Of a stretch of DNA of 64,000 nucleotides, positions 45,201 through 57,780 are shown in pieces. Below the pieces are notes generated by a model, which had not been told where the DNA came from, made no database searches, and saw nothing but the letters and a program-made list of their open reading frames with translations. The DNA comes from Magnolia sinica (taxonomy: Eukaryota > Streptophyta > Magnoliopsida > Magnoliales > Magnoliaceae): contig NC_080581.1 in assembly GCF_029962835.1 (NCBI RefSeq), positions 26,054,001-26,118,000 on the forward strand. The letters run 5' to 3'. The position numbers were made by a program, and so were the translations under genes. Each line of letters opens with the position of its first letter. The stretch's first letter is position 1.

Positions 45201-46980
45201 GGTTAAATGTCCATATTATAACTCTCCCTAGGGCCCATTGATAGGCCCATACTTGTTATGGGTAGGCCATCAAGGCCCATCTTCGTTGTGAGGATAGTTC
45301 ATCACCATATAAAATGCTTAGTATAACTCCAGGATTCATGCCCATACGCATTATATGTATGCCTAATATGAGGAATGTTTGATCATAGCATACGCCATTG
45401 AGCAGACTATTTACAGGACTCCTTATGAGATGGAGTGCCCACATTATCGCGCAGTACGTGCAGGATTGCTTCATGACTGGATAGTGTGACTCATGCATCT
45501 CGCATATATGTGACTTGATCATTATACGCCCTAACGACATCAGGGTCGTGGCCTCCACAGGCACATCATAGATGGCTAAATGGGACACCGAAAATACTCA
45601 GTTTTAGCACTGTGGGCACTTAGGATGTCCTTGGGTGAAAATCCCAGAACTTCAAGGCCAAGAGGTGCCCCAATGTCTAGACGAGTGGAACTTGAGCGCT
45701 CGAGTGCCGAATACCAGTAGGTCGCGTCTCCCACTGTATCGTGGTCGGTTGGGAGGGGGTGTGGCCTTATCCGCCCTAGTGAGGGGGCTATAAGCTAGGC
45801 TGAGTATGACCAGCTCATAAATGGGTCTGCTATTGACGAGTCAGGTAGGTATTGGCAGACTACTGGTCAGGCAAATAGTGAGGTTTATTCCGCTCGTTGG
45901 GCTGTGCAGCTAGGGAGGAGGCAGTTGGTGTCGAGTGTAATAGACCCCGGTGATTTTCTCAGAGAGCAACCGTACTGATATGTGGACTTATTGAGTAGGA
46001 ATTGCATATCCATTCATTTATTCATTCACTATCCACACAGGCTGGTGGTGCGTAACTATTCGTTACGTGTACCTTCACATGACTAAGATTTCAGTTGGGC
46101 GGGCAACTAACCTGAGATCAGGAGTTTACCACGTTGAGTCTGACTATCCAAATATAGGTATGGGACTAGTTTGGATAGAAGTCCCTTGTGGTGGACCCCG
46201 TAGCCTGTGATACTACATACTATCATCCTGACTTCACATTCCAGCATGGTCATTTCATTCGCACTGCATATTATATTGCATCCACAGTACTTAGCATTTT
46301 GGGTTACTATGTTTATGCACTTATATGGCGTAGACGGACTTAGAAAGATTTGCATATTGCATTGCATCATCGGCATCTGATATTTGGCTTCCGCATTTGC
46401 ATAGCCGATCCACATTGCATATTCTGATATTGGATATTTTATAGACTTACTAGTAATTCTGATATCATATGATTTATGAACTTGCTAGTGTTTTTGATAT
46501 TCTATAATTTATGAACTTGTCAGTATTTTCATTTATTCCGTTGATGTATGATTTATGGGCTTTATGGTATACTTGGCACTTAATCTTGTGCACACACTTT
46601 CACCACCCTCTAAGCTTTCTATAAGCTTATGCATGATAGATGTGTGCAGGTGATGTTAGGTTGTAGTAGCGTGGAGCGTAGAGCATGCAACTGTCTTCTG
46701 GAGCTCTAATTTTGACATATATATTTCCCTTTTAGCATTGTATTCAAATGATTATATTAGTGGATATGCGATGATGATGTTGCCTTTAAGATTTGGGTAT
46801 ACGTGTGGTTATGCTTCTTATGAGACAGTGTACATTGAAAAATCCTCCTTGTAGGATCCCGGGATCGAAACCTGGTGTATGTACGCCGGGGGCCGAGAAT
46901 GGGGTACTATGGAGGCTATCGGCACCGAGTTCGACGATCAGGATTCCTGTGAATCCAATTTTCAGGTTTGGGGCGTGACA
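42238..46980 (+). mobile_element. Solo LTR of the Tekay family inside the left LTR
   Basis: Starts TATAAGACCCGTATCC and ends GGTTTGGGGCGTGACA, like the other copies. It is flanked by CCTAA at 42,233-42,237 and 46,981-46,985. The uninterrupted right LTR has CCTAA once at this place (about 53,035). It is a complete LTR of about 4.74 kb with no internal region, as left by recombination between two LTRs. It lacks the GATTCCGATTGTCGAGG minisatellite of its neighbours, so it is a different subfamily. Confidence 0.87.
44600..45090. repeat. GAGGCCCATTGTGATGTATT minisatellite in the solo LTR
   Basis: About a dozen units of the type TTGAGGCCCATTGTGATGTA followed by TTAGGGCCCGTGGG, about 30-40 bp each. 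Related arrays lie at 49,000-49,360, 50,270-50,480, 54,475-54,800 and 55,690-55,920 in the other LTRs. Minus-strand frames here repeat NTSQWALIHGPQIHN-like peptides and are not genes. Confidence 0.85.
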
Positions 46981-49900
46981 CCTAAAGTCAACTCTCTCTC
47001 TCTCTCTCTCTCTCCACCCATCCTTCTCTCATCCAAAATTCAACCCAACCCATCCCTTTTCTTACACACCCATCCCTCTCTCTTACATCACCCCTCTCTC
47101 TCTCATTTCTCTCTCATTCTAAGGAACCCAAGGAGAGATCCAACGTCCAAGCTTCTCGTGGGAGAGCTAATGTGGCCCACCTTCCTAACTCCCATCTCTA
47201 CCATCTAAGTTTCATATCAACCGTTGAAATTGCCCCCTTGGAGCTCTAGTATGCATTGATGGAAGAAGAAGTCTAAGAAGATCTATCGGTGGGTGTTTTT
47301 ATAGGCCTGGACTTCATGTTTTGATGATGGGCCAAGTGAGACCTATTGATTGATGGCATGGATACCACTTCGGACCCTAGGTGTGCCCGATGGCCCACTA
47401 TAATTCACATAATCATTCCATAATAGGGCCATTCTCCATGGACCCCATCATGATGTTTACTTTCTTAGTTTGAAAGGGGTCATCTAGACCTTACATTTTG
47501 GTGGAGAAGGGATCTCCACCGTTGATTTTGATTTAGTGGACCCACATGTAATGGGACCCACTTGAGGTGTGTTGCAATGTATGGAAGGGAGGGCCCATAG
47601 TGTTGAGGTCCCTCCATCACCCGATTCTCCTTCTCTTTCTCTCTCCTTTTCCCTTTTTTTACGGCCCGCCTTGATGAATGGATTAGATCTACATCGTCCA
47701 TCAATGGGCCTCGTGTATGAGGGACCACCCTGATGTATGTGACTGGTGAGCCACGTGTACGTGGACCTCACCTAGATGAATGTATTGTACTCCTACCGAC
47801 CTGTCATGAGACGTCCAGCAGCTTGCTGTTAGACCGTAGGAAGGGGGAAACACTAACATCAGTTAGATAAATAATAATAATAATAATATAAGTATTATAA
47901 TAATATAATATATTATAGTTAATATACATATCTGGTGGGTTTCACATGGGACCCACCTGTGGATTGGAGTGGAATGGCTGGTACGCTTCATAACAGAGAC
48001 GTCACCAGGATCCATGGGACCCACCTAACGCGTGTGGGTTTTGATCCACACCGTCCACCCTTAGAAATGAGGCAGATTCAAATATTATGTGGGACCACAC
48101 CATAACGTATATGTTATGTCCAGACCGTCCATCTGATGGACGAGCAGCAACAAGGTGCTACTGTGCACGGACCTCAGCACGTGGGTCTCACCACAAGGTA
48201 TTTGTTATATCCTAACCGTCTATCCACTGGACGTGGCCCCCACCATGGCAGCGTGAGGGGCCAGCTTAATTCGATGCAATGCATCCATACCGTCCAAATC
48301 TTGGATGGTGGGACTGGATTGACTAGTGTACCTCATGCTAGTGGGATTACTGTTGTACTTGCAACAACAGCCAGCCCTGTGGGCCCTACCTTGATGTATA
48401 CGTTGGATACACATTGTCCAGGGAGCTGGACGGTGGGCCACTCGGTGATGTTTTGGTCTTATACACACCGTTTAGATGGCTGGACAGTGGGACCCACTTT
48501 TGATGAATGTGTTTCATCCCTGCCACATGGGGCCTACTTAATACCTGGATGGAAACAGATTGGCTGGAGTACCGTACGCCAGCTCTATAGCTAGTGTTTG
48601 ACGCAGCAAAATTCTGTGGGCTCCGCTGGTGTATGTATTACATCTAAACCGTCCATTATTATAGCGAGCTCGTCCTAGGGCTTGAGACTAAAAATAAGAC
48701 AGATCCAGTTATCAGGTGGACCACATTACAAGAAACAATGGGTTTGAACATCTACCATTAAAACCCTTGGGTTACATAGTTTAGACCAATATGATATTTG
48801 TTTTCCTCTAAATCCAGGTCTTTGTGACCTTATGAATAGAATGGATGGAAAATAAACCTTGTGGTGGGGCCCACTGGAATTTGATTGTGAAAATCATTAT
48901 CACCACTGTTAGATGTGGTATGGTCCACTTGATCTTTTGATATGATTCATAATGCTCTAAAATGACCTCTAAAGTTGGATGAATGGTGTAGTTGGTGTGG
49001 CCCATTTGATGTATTCAAGACCTAGATACGTGGCGCATTTGATGCATATGAGACCCATGTGTAGGGCCCACCTATTGTGTATTTGAGGCCCATGGGTTGT
49101 GGCCCAATGTGATGTATTCGAGGCCCATGGGCGAGGTCCATTGTGATGTATCTGAGGCCCATTGTGACATATTCGTGGCCTATGGGCAAGGCCTATTGTG
49201 ATGTATTTCCGGCCCATTTGATAAGGCCCAATGAGAAGTATTTTCGGCCCATATGTCGTGGCCCAATGTAATATGTATAAGGCCCATGTGACGCGACCCG
49301 TTGTGATGTATATTAGGCCTTTGAGCGAGGCCCATGGTGATGCATATTAGGCCCTTGTGTGAGGCCGCGGGCCCACTGTACGTTTGGCCCTATGTGGGCC
49401 ACTCCTTGGGAGTAATGTTGGTTAAAGGTCCACGTTGATGGGCAATGATGGTTAAACATCTACATTGTGACCTTCCCTTAAGCCTGATTAGGTCCATTCT
49501 CGTCATTCTCTAGTGGGTTACCCCAAATAATTGGGCCCCATTGATATTGCTTGGTCCATCATTAGCTGCCCATCCATGGATCCCACCTTCCGTCGAGGAC
49601 GATTTTTGATTCCGATTTCGATTGTTGAGGCCGATTATCGATTCCGATTTCGATTGTCGAGGCCAATGGTTAAGGCCGATTTCGATTCTGATTGTCGAGG
49701 TCAATTCTGATTATCGACGCCAATTCCAATTGTCGATACCGATTTCGATTATTGATTCTGATTCTGATTGTTGAGACCGATTATTGATTCCGATTTCGAT
49801 TGTCGAGGCCGATGGTTGAGACCGATTCCGATTGTCGAGTCCAATTCCGATTGTTGATACCGATTCTGATTGTTGAGGCCGATTCTGATTCCGATTGTCG

Positions 49901-52282
49901 AGGCCGATTATTGAGGCTGATTCCGATTTCGATTGTCGAGGCTGATTATCGAGGCCGATTTCGATTTCAATTGTTAAGGCCGATTATCGAGGCCGATTCC
50001 GATTGTCGATACCAATTTCGATTGTCGAGGTCGATTGTTGAGGCTAATTTTGATTTCGATTGTCGAGGTCGATTATTGAGGCTGATTTTGATTCCGATTA
50101 TCGAGGCTGATTCCGATTGTCGAGGTCAATTTTTGAGGCCGATTCCGATTCCGATTCCGATTGTCGAGGCCGATTCCAATTATCAAGACTGATTTCGATT
50201 GTTGATGCCGATTCTGATTGTCGAGGCTGATTGTTAAGGACAGATATCAAGGCCGATTGTCGAGGCCTAATATGATATATATTCGGCCCATATTTGAGGC
50301 CCTTTGTGATGTGTATTCAGCCCTTGTTTAAGGCCCCCTGTGATATATCTGAGGCCTATGCGATGAGGCCCATTGTGATGCATTTGAGGGCCAGGCGATG
50401 GAGCTCATTGTGATGTATGTTAGGCCAATGTGAAAGGCCCATCGTGATGTGTATTAAGCACTTGAGTGAGGCCCATGGTGTTGTATATTTGGCCTTTGCA
50501 TGTGGCCATGGGTCCACTATATGTTAGGCTCTATGTGGGCCATTCCTTGGGGGTAATGATGGTTAAATGTCCACATTTTCGGGGTCAATTGTCGATGCCA
50601 GTTATTGATACCGATTATGAGTATGTGACTGCATAGCATCATGATACATGTCCCTACGCATTATCTGCATGTTTGTTATGAGACGTGGTTGACCATTGCA
50701 TATGTCATTAGGAAGGTTGTTATGAGACTCCCTGATAGGTGGAGATTGTCTCACATGAGCGCACGGTATGCACATGATTGATGCATGACTGGATTGTATG
50801 ACCCATGCATCTTGCATTGTGTGTTATGATTACTGTACGCCCTAGTGACATCAGGGCCGTAGCCTCCACGGGCATATCGTGGATGGCCAAATGGTATACT
50901 GAAAATCTGTTATTAGTATCAGGTTGCCATAAATGACCCTGGATGAAAATCCTAAACCCTCTTAGTACCAGAGGACGCCCCAATGTCAAGACTGAGTGGA
51001 TATATATGAGCGCATGAGGGCCATATACCAGTAGGCCGTGTCTCCTACTATGTCGTGGTCGGTTAGGAGGGGGTGTGGCCTTATCCGCTCGAGTGTGGGT
51101 GCTATAAGCTGGGCTGAGTTTGACCAGCTTGTGAATGGGTCCGCTATTAACGTGCCGGGTAGATATTGACTGACTACTGGCCAGGCAGATAGTGAAGTCT
51201 CTTTCACTTACCCAATTGTGTGCTTGATGGGGTAGCAGAATGACGTAGAGTGTACTAGACCCTGGTGATGATCCTAGAGATGAATGGTACTAATATATGG
51301 ACTTATTGAGCAGAAGTTGCATACTCATTTATTTATTTATTTACTATTCACTTGTGTTGGTGGTGCGCAACTATTTATTATGTGTACCTTCGCAATGACC
51401 AGGATTTCAGTTAAGGCGCGTGACTAACTTGAGATCAAGAGTTTATCACATTGAGTCTGACTATCCAAATTTAGGTATGAGACTAGTTTGGATAGAAGTC
51501 CCTTGTGGTGGACCCCGTAGCCTGCGATACTACGTACTATCATCCCGACTTCACACTCCAGCTTGGTCATTTCATTTGCATCGCATATTGCGTTACATCT
51601 GCACGCATATAACATTTTAGGATTATTATGTTTCTACACTTATATGGCCTAGACGGACTCAGCAGGATTTACATATTTCATTGTACCCTCGGCATCTGAT
51701 ATTTGGCTCTCTTGAACTCCTCAATTGCATAACTGATTTGTATTACGTACTTTGATATTATTTGACTCATGGACTTGTCAGTATTTCTGCTTACTCTGAT
51801 ATCGTATGATTCATGATCTTACCAGTATTTCTGACATTGTATGATTATGACGTTGTATTTGTGTTATTGGTACTTATCTTGCGCACACACTTTCACCACA
51901 CTCTAAGCTTTCTATAAGCTTATGCATGTTAGATGCGTGTAGGTGACGTTGGTCGCAGCGACGTCGAGTTTGGAGCGTGCAGTTGTCTTGTGGAGCTTTG
52001 ATTTTATTTTTTTATATATGTATTTCCCTTTCAGCATTGTATTTCAAGTTTATATTAGTGGATATGTGATGATGATATTGCTTATGTGATTTGGGTAAAC
52101 TTGTGGTTATGTTTCTTACGAGATAAATATACGTTGAAAAAAAATCCTCTTTGTAGGATCCCAAGATTGAAAATTGGCATATGGACGCTGGGAGTCGAGA
52201 ATAGGGTACTACGGAGGCTGTCGGCGCCGAATTCGGTGATCAAGATTCCTGTGAATTTGATTTCTAGGTTTGGGGCATGACA
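46981..52282 (+). repeat. Tekay derivative left LTR, remaining 5.3 kb
   Basis: Continues from CCTAAAGTCAACTCTCTCTC to TTTGGGGCATGACA, the LTR end before the primer-binding site. It matches the right LTR but retains two blocks missing there (about 47,550-48,113 and 50,618-51,737). It includes a CT tract (about 46,988-47,014) and two classes of minisatellite. Short frames here have no domain similarity. Confidence 0.85.
49595..50270. repeat. GATTCCGATTGTCGAGGCC minisatellite, left LTR
   Basis: About 675 bp of roughly 18-21-bp units, GATTCCGATTGTCGAGGCC with point changes (TTATCGAGG, TTGTTGAGG). The plus-strand frame 49,800-50,192 that encodes repeated RPIPIPIVEADSD-like peptides is purely this array. 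A homologous array of similar length is at 55,030-55,690. Confidence 0.92.
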
Positions 52283-52287
52283 GAAGA

Positions 52288-52299
52288 TGGTATCAGAGC
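52288..52299 (+). other. Primer-binding site of the Tekay derivative
   Basis: TGGTATCAGAGC, a perfect match to the standard initiator-Met tRNA site, five bases after the LTR end. Its survival shows that the short internal region is a real element interior. Confidence 0.9.
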
Positions 52300-52494
52300 A
52301 TAACTTGAGAATACCTGAAGATAACATCACATATCTGTTGATAGCTACCCTGCACTCTATGATTGTTGAGAACCTAGAATGATTAGATCCCCGAGTTCGA
52401 ATAACTTAGAGATTTTCTGACATTGCTCCATATCGTTAATATTGTGAGGCTGCATAATATTCCCGTTTCGATCATTTCTAATCAAGGATTCGAG

Positions 52495-52584
52495 GTTCAG
52501 TTGGATCATCTTAGTGATGATGATGCGTCTTGGGAGGGCGAGGTTGAGATTAGAGAGCGCTATCTTTATCCTTTTATAAATTAA
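52495..52584 (+). pseudogene. Remnant of chromovirus integrase tail (chromodomain end)
   Basis: The frame VQLDHLSDDDASWEGEVEI then RERYLYPFIN-stop (TAA 52,582) matches the C-terminal residues of Tekay/Del integrases, where a chromodomain ends with an EATWE..MRE(K/R)YP..F-like pattern. Everything upstream of it in pol is missing. The rest of the ~390-bp interior is non-coding. Chromodomains guide integration to heterochromatin in known chromoviruses; this fragment is too short to act. Confidence 0.7.
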
Positions 52585-52672
52585 TTGTTCCTTGTCATAT
52601 ATACTTGATGTGTCCTCTTCCCTTGTCTGTTCTGTAAATTTCGATGATGAAATTTTTATTAGGTGGGGAGAG

Positions 52673-55600
52673 TAGTAAGGCCCGTATCTTAGACTGTACC
52701 GTTCTGTAGGCCTCTGCAGTCCTCCGGTCGAATTTCGGTGACCCTCGACCTGTATCCGATGTTTACACGTGATCCTAAGCCGAGTCCTGCATATCGGAGT
52801 TAACTCAACTCGAAACTTATACCATTGCGACCGCGCCGTCGCCGCTATTCCAACGCCGTGACTCGCTCATTAATCCGATACCTGGGCCAGGAGATGTGGG
52901 CTCGCATTCATTTCGAAAAAACGTCACGTGTTGCAAATTCTGAGAGAATCTCTACGACCCTTCACATCAATCCCATCAATCAAGTACACATCACACCCCA
53001 TCACTTACCCATCCCTAAGTACAACTACCCCTCCCCTAAAGTCAACTCTCTCTCTCCACCAATCCCTCTCTCATCCAAAATTCAACCCAACCCATCCCTC
53101 TTCTTACACACCCATCCCTCTCTCCTTACATCACCCCTCTCTCTCTCTCATTTCTCTCTCATTCCAAGCAACCCAAGGAGAGATCCAACGTCCAAGCTTC
53201 CCATGGGAGAGCTAGTGTGGACCACCTTCCTACCTCCCATCTCCACCATCCAAGTTTCATCTTAACCTTTGAAATTGTCTCCTTGGAGCTCTAGCATGCG
53301 TTGATGGAAGAAGAAGTCTAAGAAGATCTACCGGTGGGTGTTTTTATAGGCCTAGACTTCATGTTTTGATGATGGGCGAAGTGGGACCTACCGATTGATT
53401 GTATGGATACCACTTTGGACCCTTGGTGTGGCTGATGGCCCACCATGATTCACATATTCATTCCATGATGGGGCCATTCTCCATGGACCCCATCATGATG
53501 TTTACTTTCCTAGTTTGAAAGGGGTCATCTAGACCTTACATTTTGGTGGAGAAGAGATCTCCACCATTGATTTTGATTTGGTGGGCCCACATGTTATATC
53601 CAGACCGTCCATCTGATGGATGAGCAGCAGCAAGGTGCTACTGTGCAAAAACGTTAGCACGTGGGTCTCACCATGAGGTATTTGTTGTATCCTAACCGTC
53701 TATCCACTGGACGTGGCCCCCACCATGGTAGCGTGAGGGGCCACCTTGATTTTGTGTAACGCATCCACACCGTCCAGATCTTGGATGGTGGGACTGGATT
53801 GACTGGTGTACCTCATGCCAGTGGGATTACTGCTGTACTTGCAACAACAGCCAACCCTGTGGGCCCTATCTTGATGTATATGTTGGATACACACCGTCCA
53901 GGGAGCTGGACAGTGGGCCACTCGGTGATGTTTTGGTCTTATACACACCGTCTAGATGGCTGGACGGTGGGACCCACTTTTGATGAATGTGTTTCATCCC
54001 TGCCACATGGGGCCTACCTAATACCTGGATGGAAATTGGCTGGAGTACCGTATGATAGCTTTACAGCTGCTGTTTAACGTAGCGAAATTCTGCGGACTCC
54101 GCTGGTGTATGTATTACATCTAAACTGTCCATTCTTATGGTGAGCTCGTCCCAGGGCTTGAGACTAAAAATAAGACAGATCCAGATATTAGGTGGACCAC
54201 ATTACAGGAAACAGTGGGTTTGAATGTCCACCATTAAAACCCTTGGGTTACACAGTTTGGACCAATATGATATTTGTTTTCTTCTAAATCTAGGTTTTTG
54301 TGACCTTATGAATAGATTGGATGGAAAATAAACCTTGTAGTGGGGCCCACTGGAATTTACTTGTAGAAATCATTATCACCACTATTAGATGTGGTATGGT
54401 CCAGTTGATCTTTTGATATGATTCATAATGCTCTAAAATGACCTTTAAAGTTGGATGAATGATGTGGTTGGTGTGGCCTATTTGATGCATATGAGACCCA
54501 TGTGTAGGGCCCACCTATTGTGTATTTGAGGCCCATGGGTTATGGCCCAATGTGATGTATTCAAGGCCCATGGGTGAGGTCCATTGTGATGTATCTGAGG
54601 CCCATTGTGACATATTCGTGGCCTATGGGGAAGGCCTATTGTGATGTATTTCCGGCCCATTTGATAAGGCCCAATGAGATGTATTTCCGGCCCATATATC
54701 GTGGCCGATTGTAATGTGTATAAGGCACATGTGACGCGACCCATTGTGATGTATATTAGGCCCTTAAGCAAGGCCCATGGTGATGCATATTAGGCCCTTG
54801 TGTGAGGCTGCGGGTCCACTGTACGTTTGGCCCTATGTGGGCCACTCATTGGGAGTAATGTTGGTTAAAGGTCCACGTTGATGGGCAATGATGGTTAAAT
54901 GTCTACATTGTGACCTTCCCTTAGGCTTGATTAGGTCCATTCTCGTCATTCTCTAGTGGGTTACCCCAAATAATTGGGCCCCATTGATATTGCTTGGTCC
55001 ATCATCAGCTGTCCATCTGTAGATCCCGCCTTATGTCAAGGCTGATTATCAATTCCGATTTCGATTGTCGAGGTCGATTATTAATTCCGATTCTGATTGT
55101 CGAGGCTGATGGTTGAGGCCGATTCCAATTCCGATTGTCGAAGCCAATTCCGATTATCGATACTGATTCCAATTGTCGAGGCCGATTCCGATTCTGATTG
55201 TCAAGCCTGATTGTTGAGGCCTTTTTCGATTCCGATTGTCAAGGCCATTTCCAATTCCCATTGTCGAGGCCGATTTCAATTATCAATACGATTCCGATTG
55301 TCAAGGCCGATTGTTGAGGTCGATTCCGATTCCGATTGTCGTGGCCGATTCCGATTGTCTATTCTGATTCTGATTGTCGAGGCCGATTCCAATTATTGAT
55401 ACCGATTCCGATTGTCGAGGCCGATTGTCAAGGCCGATTCCGATTGTCGAGGCCGATTCTGATTCCGATTATTGAGGCCGATTCTGATTAATAATACGAT
55501 TCTAATTGTCAAGGCCAATTTTTTAGGCTGATTTCGATTCCAATTGTTGAAGCTAATTATTGAGGCTAATTCTGATTGTCGATACCGATTGTTGAGGCCG

Positions 55601-56540
55601 ATTCTGATTATCAAGGTCAATTATCGAGGCTGATTCTAATTGTTGAGGCCGATTATCGAGGCTGGATATCAAGGCCAATTGTTGAGGCTTAATGTGATAT
55701 ATATACGGCTCGTATTTAAGGCCCGTTGTGATGTGTATTTAGCCCGTGTTTAAGGCCCAATGTGATATATATGAGGCCTATGTGATGAGGCCCATTGTAA
55801 TGCATTTGAGGGCCAGTCGATGGGGCTCATTGTGCTGTCTGTTAGGCCCATGTGAAAGGTCCATCATGATGTGTATTAAGCACTTGAGTGAGACCCATGG
55901 TGTTGTATATTTGGCCCTTGTGTGGGCCATGGGTCCAGTATATGTTACGCTCTATGTTAAATGTCCACATTGTCGGGGTTGATTGTTGATGCCAATTATT
56001 GATACTGATTATGAGTTGTATTGCGTGCTTTGATATTATTTGACTCATGGACTTGTCAGTATTTCTGCTTACTTTGATATTGTATGATTCATGATCTTAA
56101 TAGTATTTCTGACATTGTATGATTATGACGTTGTATTTGTGTGCTTGGCACTTATCTTGCGCACACACTTTCACCATCCTCTAAGCTTTCTATAAACTTA
56201 TGCACGTTAGATGCGTACAGGTGAAATTGGTCGCAACGGTGCTGAGCTTGAAGCGTGCAACTGTCTTCTGGAGCTTTAATTTTTTTTATTTTACATATTT
56301 AAGTTTATATTAGTGAATATGTGATGATGATGTTGCTTTTGTGATTTGGGTAAACTTGTGGTTATGCTTCTTATGAGATAAATATATGTTGGAAAAAAAA
56401 AATCCTCCTTGTAGGATCCCAGGATCGGAACTTGACATATGGACGCTGGGAGCCGAAAATGGGGTACTACAGAGGCTATCAGCACCGGATTCGGTGATTG
56501 GGATTCCCGTGAATCCGATTTCTTAGTTTGGGGTGTGACA
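52673..56540 (+). repeat. Tekay derivative right LTR
   Basis: Begins about TAGTAAGGCCCGTATC after polypurine tract AGGTGGGGAGAG and ends GTTTGGGGTGTGACA at 56,540. It is about 3.87 kb, shorter than the left copy because of two internal deletions (at about 53,594 and 56,014). Both keep short matching words at the break (for example ACATGT), consistent with illegitimate recombination. Confidence 0.85.
55030..55690. repeat. GATTCCGATTGTCGAGGCC minisatellite, right LTR
   Basis: Same unit and position within the LTR as 49,595-50,270, but unit order has diverged. This indicates the array existed before insertion and has since rearranged. Confidence 0.9.
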
Positions 56541-56545
56541 ACACC

Positions 56546-57780
56546 TCTATCGCAGCCATATATTTTGCATCTCTTGTAGACAACGTTGTCGTAGACTATA
56601 ACATAGATCTCCAATATATCATTTCGCTTACCAATGTGAAAACATATCATGTAGTGAACCTCCTATTGTCCAAATCACCTACATAATCCAAATCTACATA
56701 GCTTACAACTCCACCTGAAGCTTCGTGTCCCCTGAACATGATCTAAGTACTGATTGTGCCCCTAAGATAACTTAGAATCCACTTAATAGTATTTCAATGC
56801 TCCTTTCCTAGATTCATCATATATCTATTGAACACACTAACTGCATGTGAGATATTTAGCCTCAAGCAAACCATTGCATACATTAGACTCCCCATTGCAC
56901 TCGCATACAACACTTGTGACGTATCTCAAATCTCTTCTTTACTTAAACACAACCTAGCTAACAACTTAAAGTGACTTACTAGAGGTATGTAACTGGCTTA
57001 ACACATTCCATGTGTAACCTCTCTAAGACATTTTGTACATATTCCCTTTGAGACAACCACGGCTTCCTAGACTCTCTATCTTTGTTAATATTCATGCTTG
57101 GGATTCTCTTTGCAGTGCCTAAATCATTCATGACAAACTCCTTGCTTAACGGATACTTAAGAAAGAGTATCTCCTTCTTGTCATTTACAACAATTAGCAT
57201 ATGATCAATGTATTGTATTAGCAAAACGTAGGACCCATCCTTGAGCACCATGTAATATACTTAGCAATTGTACTCATATCTGATATAACCAATCTCCACC
57301 ATGTAGGAATCGATCCACTTATACTACTACCTCAGAGGCTACTTCAGACTATACACATGACCTTCCTTAGCAAGCTCCTCGAATCCTTTAGGTTTCACTT
57401 CCTCTAAGTTCCCATGAAGTAATGTTTTCTTCACATCGAGCTACTCCAATTCCAAATTCGCTACCATTGCCAGTAACACCCTGATTAACATATGTTTCAC
57501 GATCGAAGAGAAAACTTCATTGTAATATACTCATATCCTCTGCGATTACCCCTTTACTGCAAGTTGTACCTTGAATTTTTTCACTTATTTCCTATTAATT
57601 CTACCTTCTTACTAAACACCTACTTACACCTCATAGCCCTCTGAGTTTTGAAAGTTCGACCAAATCGCGTGCCTAATTCATGTGTAAAGATTATATCTCC
57701 TCCTCCATGGCTAACATCCATTTATCGTTATACTTTTCAGATTTTGCATCTTAAAAGGTGGAGGGATCTCCACTCCTTAT
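56546..57780 (-). pseudogene. Copia-2 reverse transcriptase, active site altered
   Basis: On the minus strand an open part (57,251-56,979) reads MVLKDGSYVLLIQYIDHMLI, ILFLKYPLSKEFVMNDLG and LSQREYVQNVLERL, the palm and following part of Copia RT. The catalytic YVDD is YIDH at 57,198-57,212, so the second Asp is His. Upstream RT (57,252-57,780) is broken by stops. Toward 56,546 it passes into RNase H, where the Ty3 derivative interrupts it. Confidence 0.82.

Larger units (their letters stand above)
41872..56540 (+). mobile_element. Tekay/Del-type Ty3 derivative: giant LTRs around ~390 bp
   Basis: Flanked by ACACC at 41,867-41,871 and 56,541-56,545. The left LTR (41,872-52,282, itself holding a solo LTR) is followed by primer-binding site TGGTATCAGAGC at 52,288, a remnant of pol's last codons, and polypurine tract AGGTGGGGAGAG. 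The right LTR runs to 56,540. Gag, protease, RT and most of integrase are absent. Only a chromodomain-type tail remains, placing it with chromoviruses of the Tekay/Del group. Such an element would move only with proteins from a complete relative. Confidence 0.82.

Noticed and set aside
47480-48594. Frames in the Tekay LTR, including a 152-codon plus-strand frame at 48,136
   Set aside because: The corresponding frame in the right LTR (53,781-54,077) is shorter and altered, and no domain is recognisable.
49800-50192. 130-codon open frame as a gene
   Set aside because: It is wholly a GATTCCGATTGTCGAGG minisatellite; the peptide only mirrors the DNA repeat.
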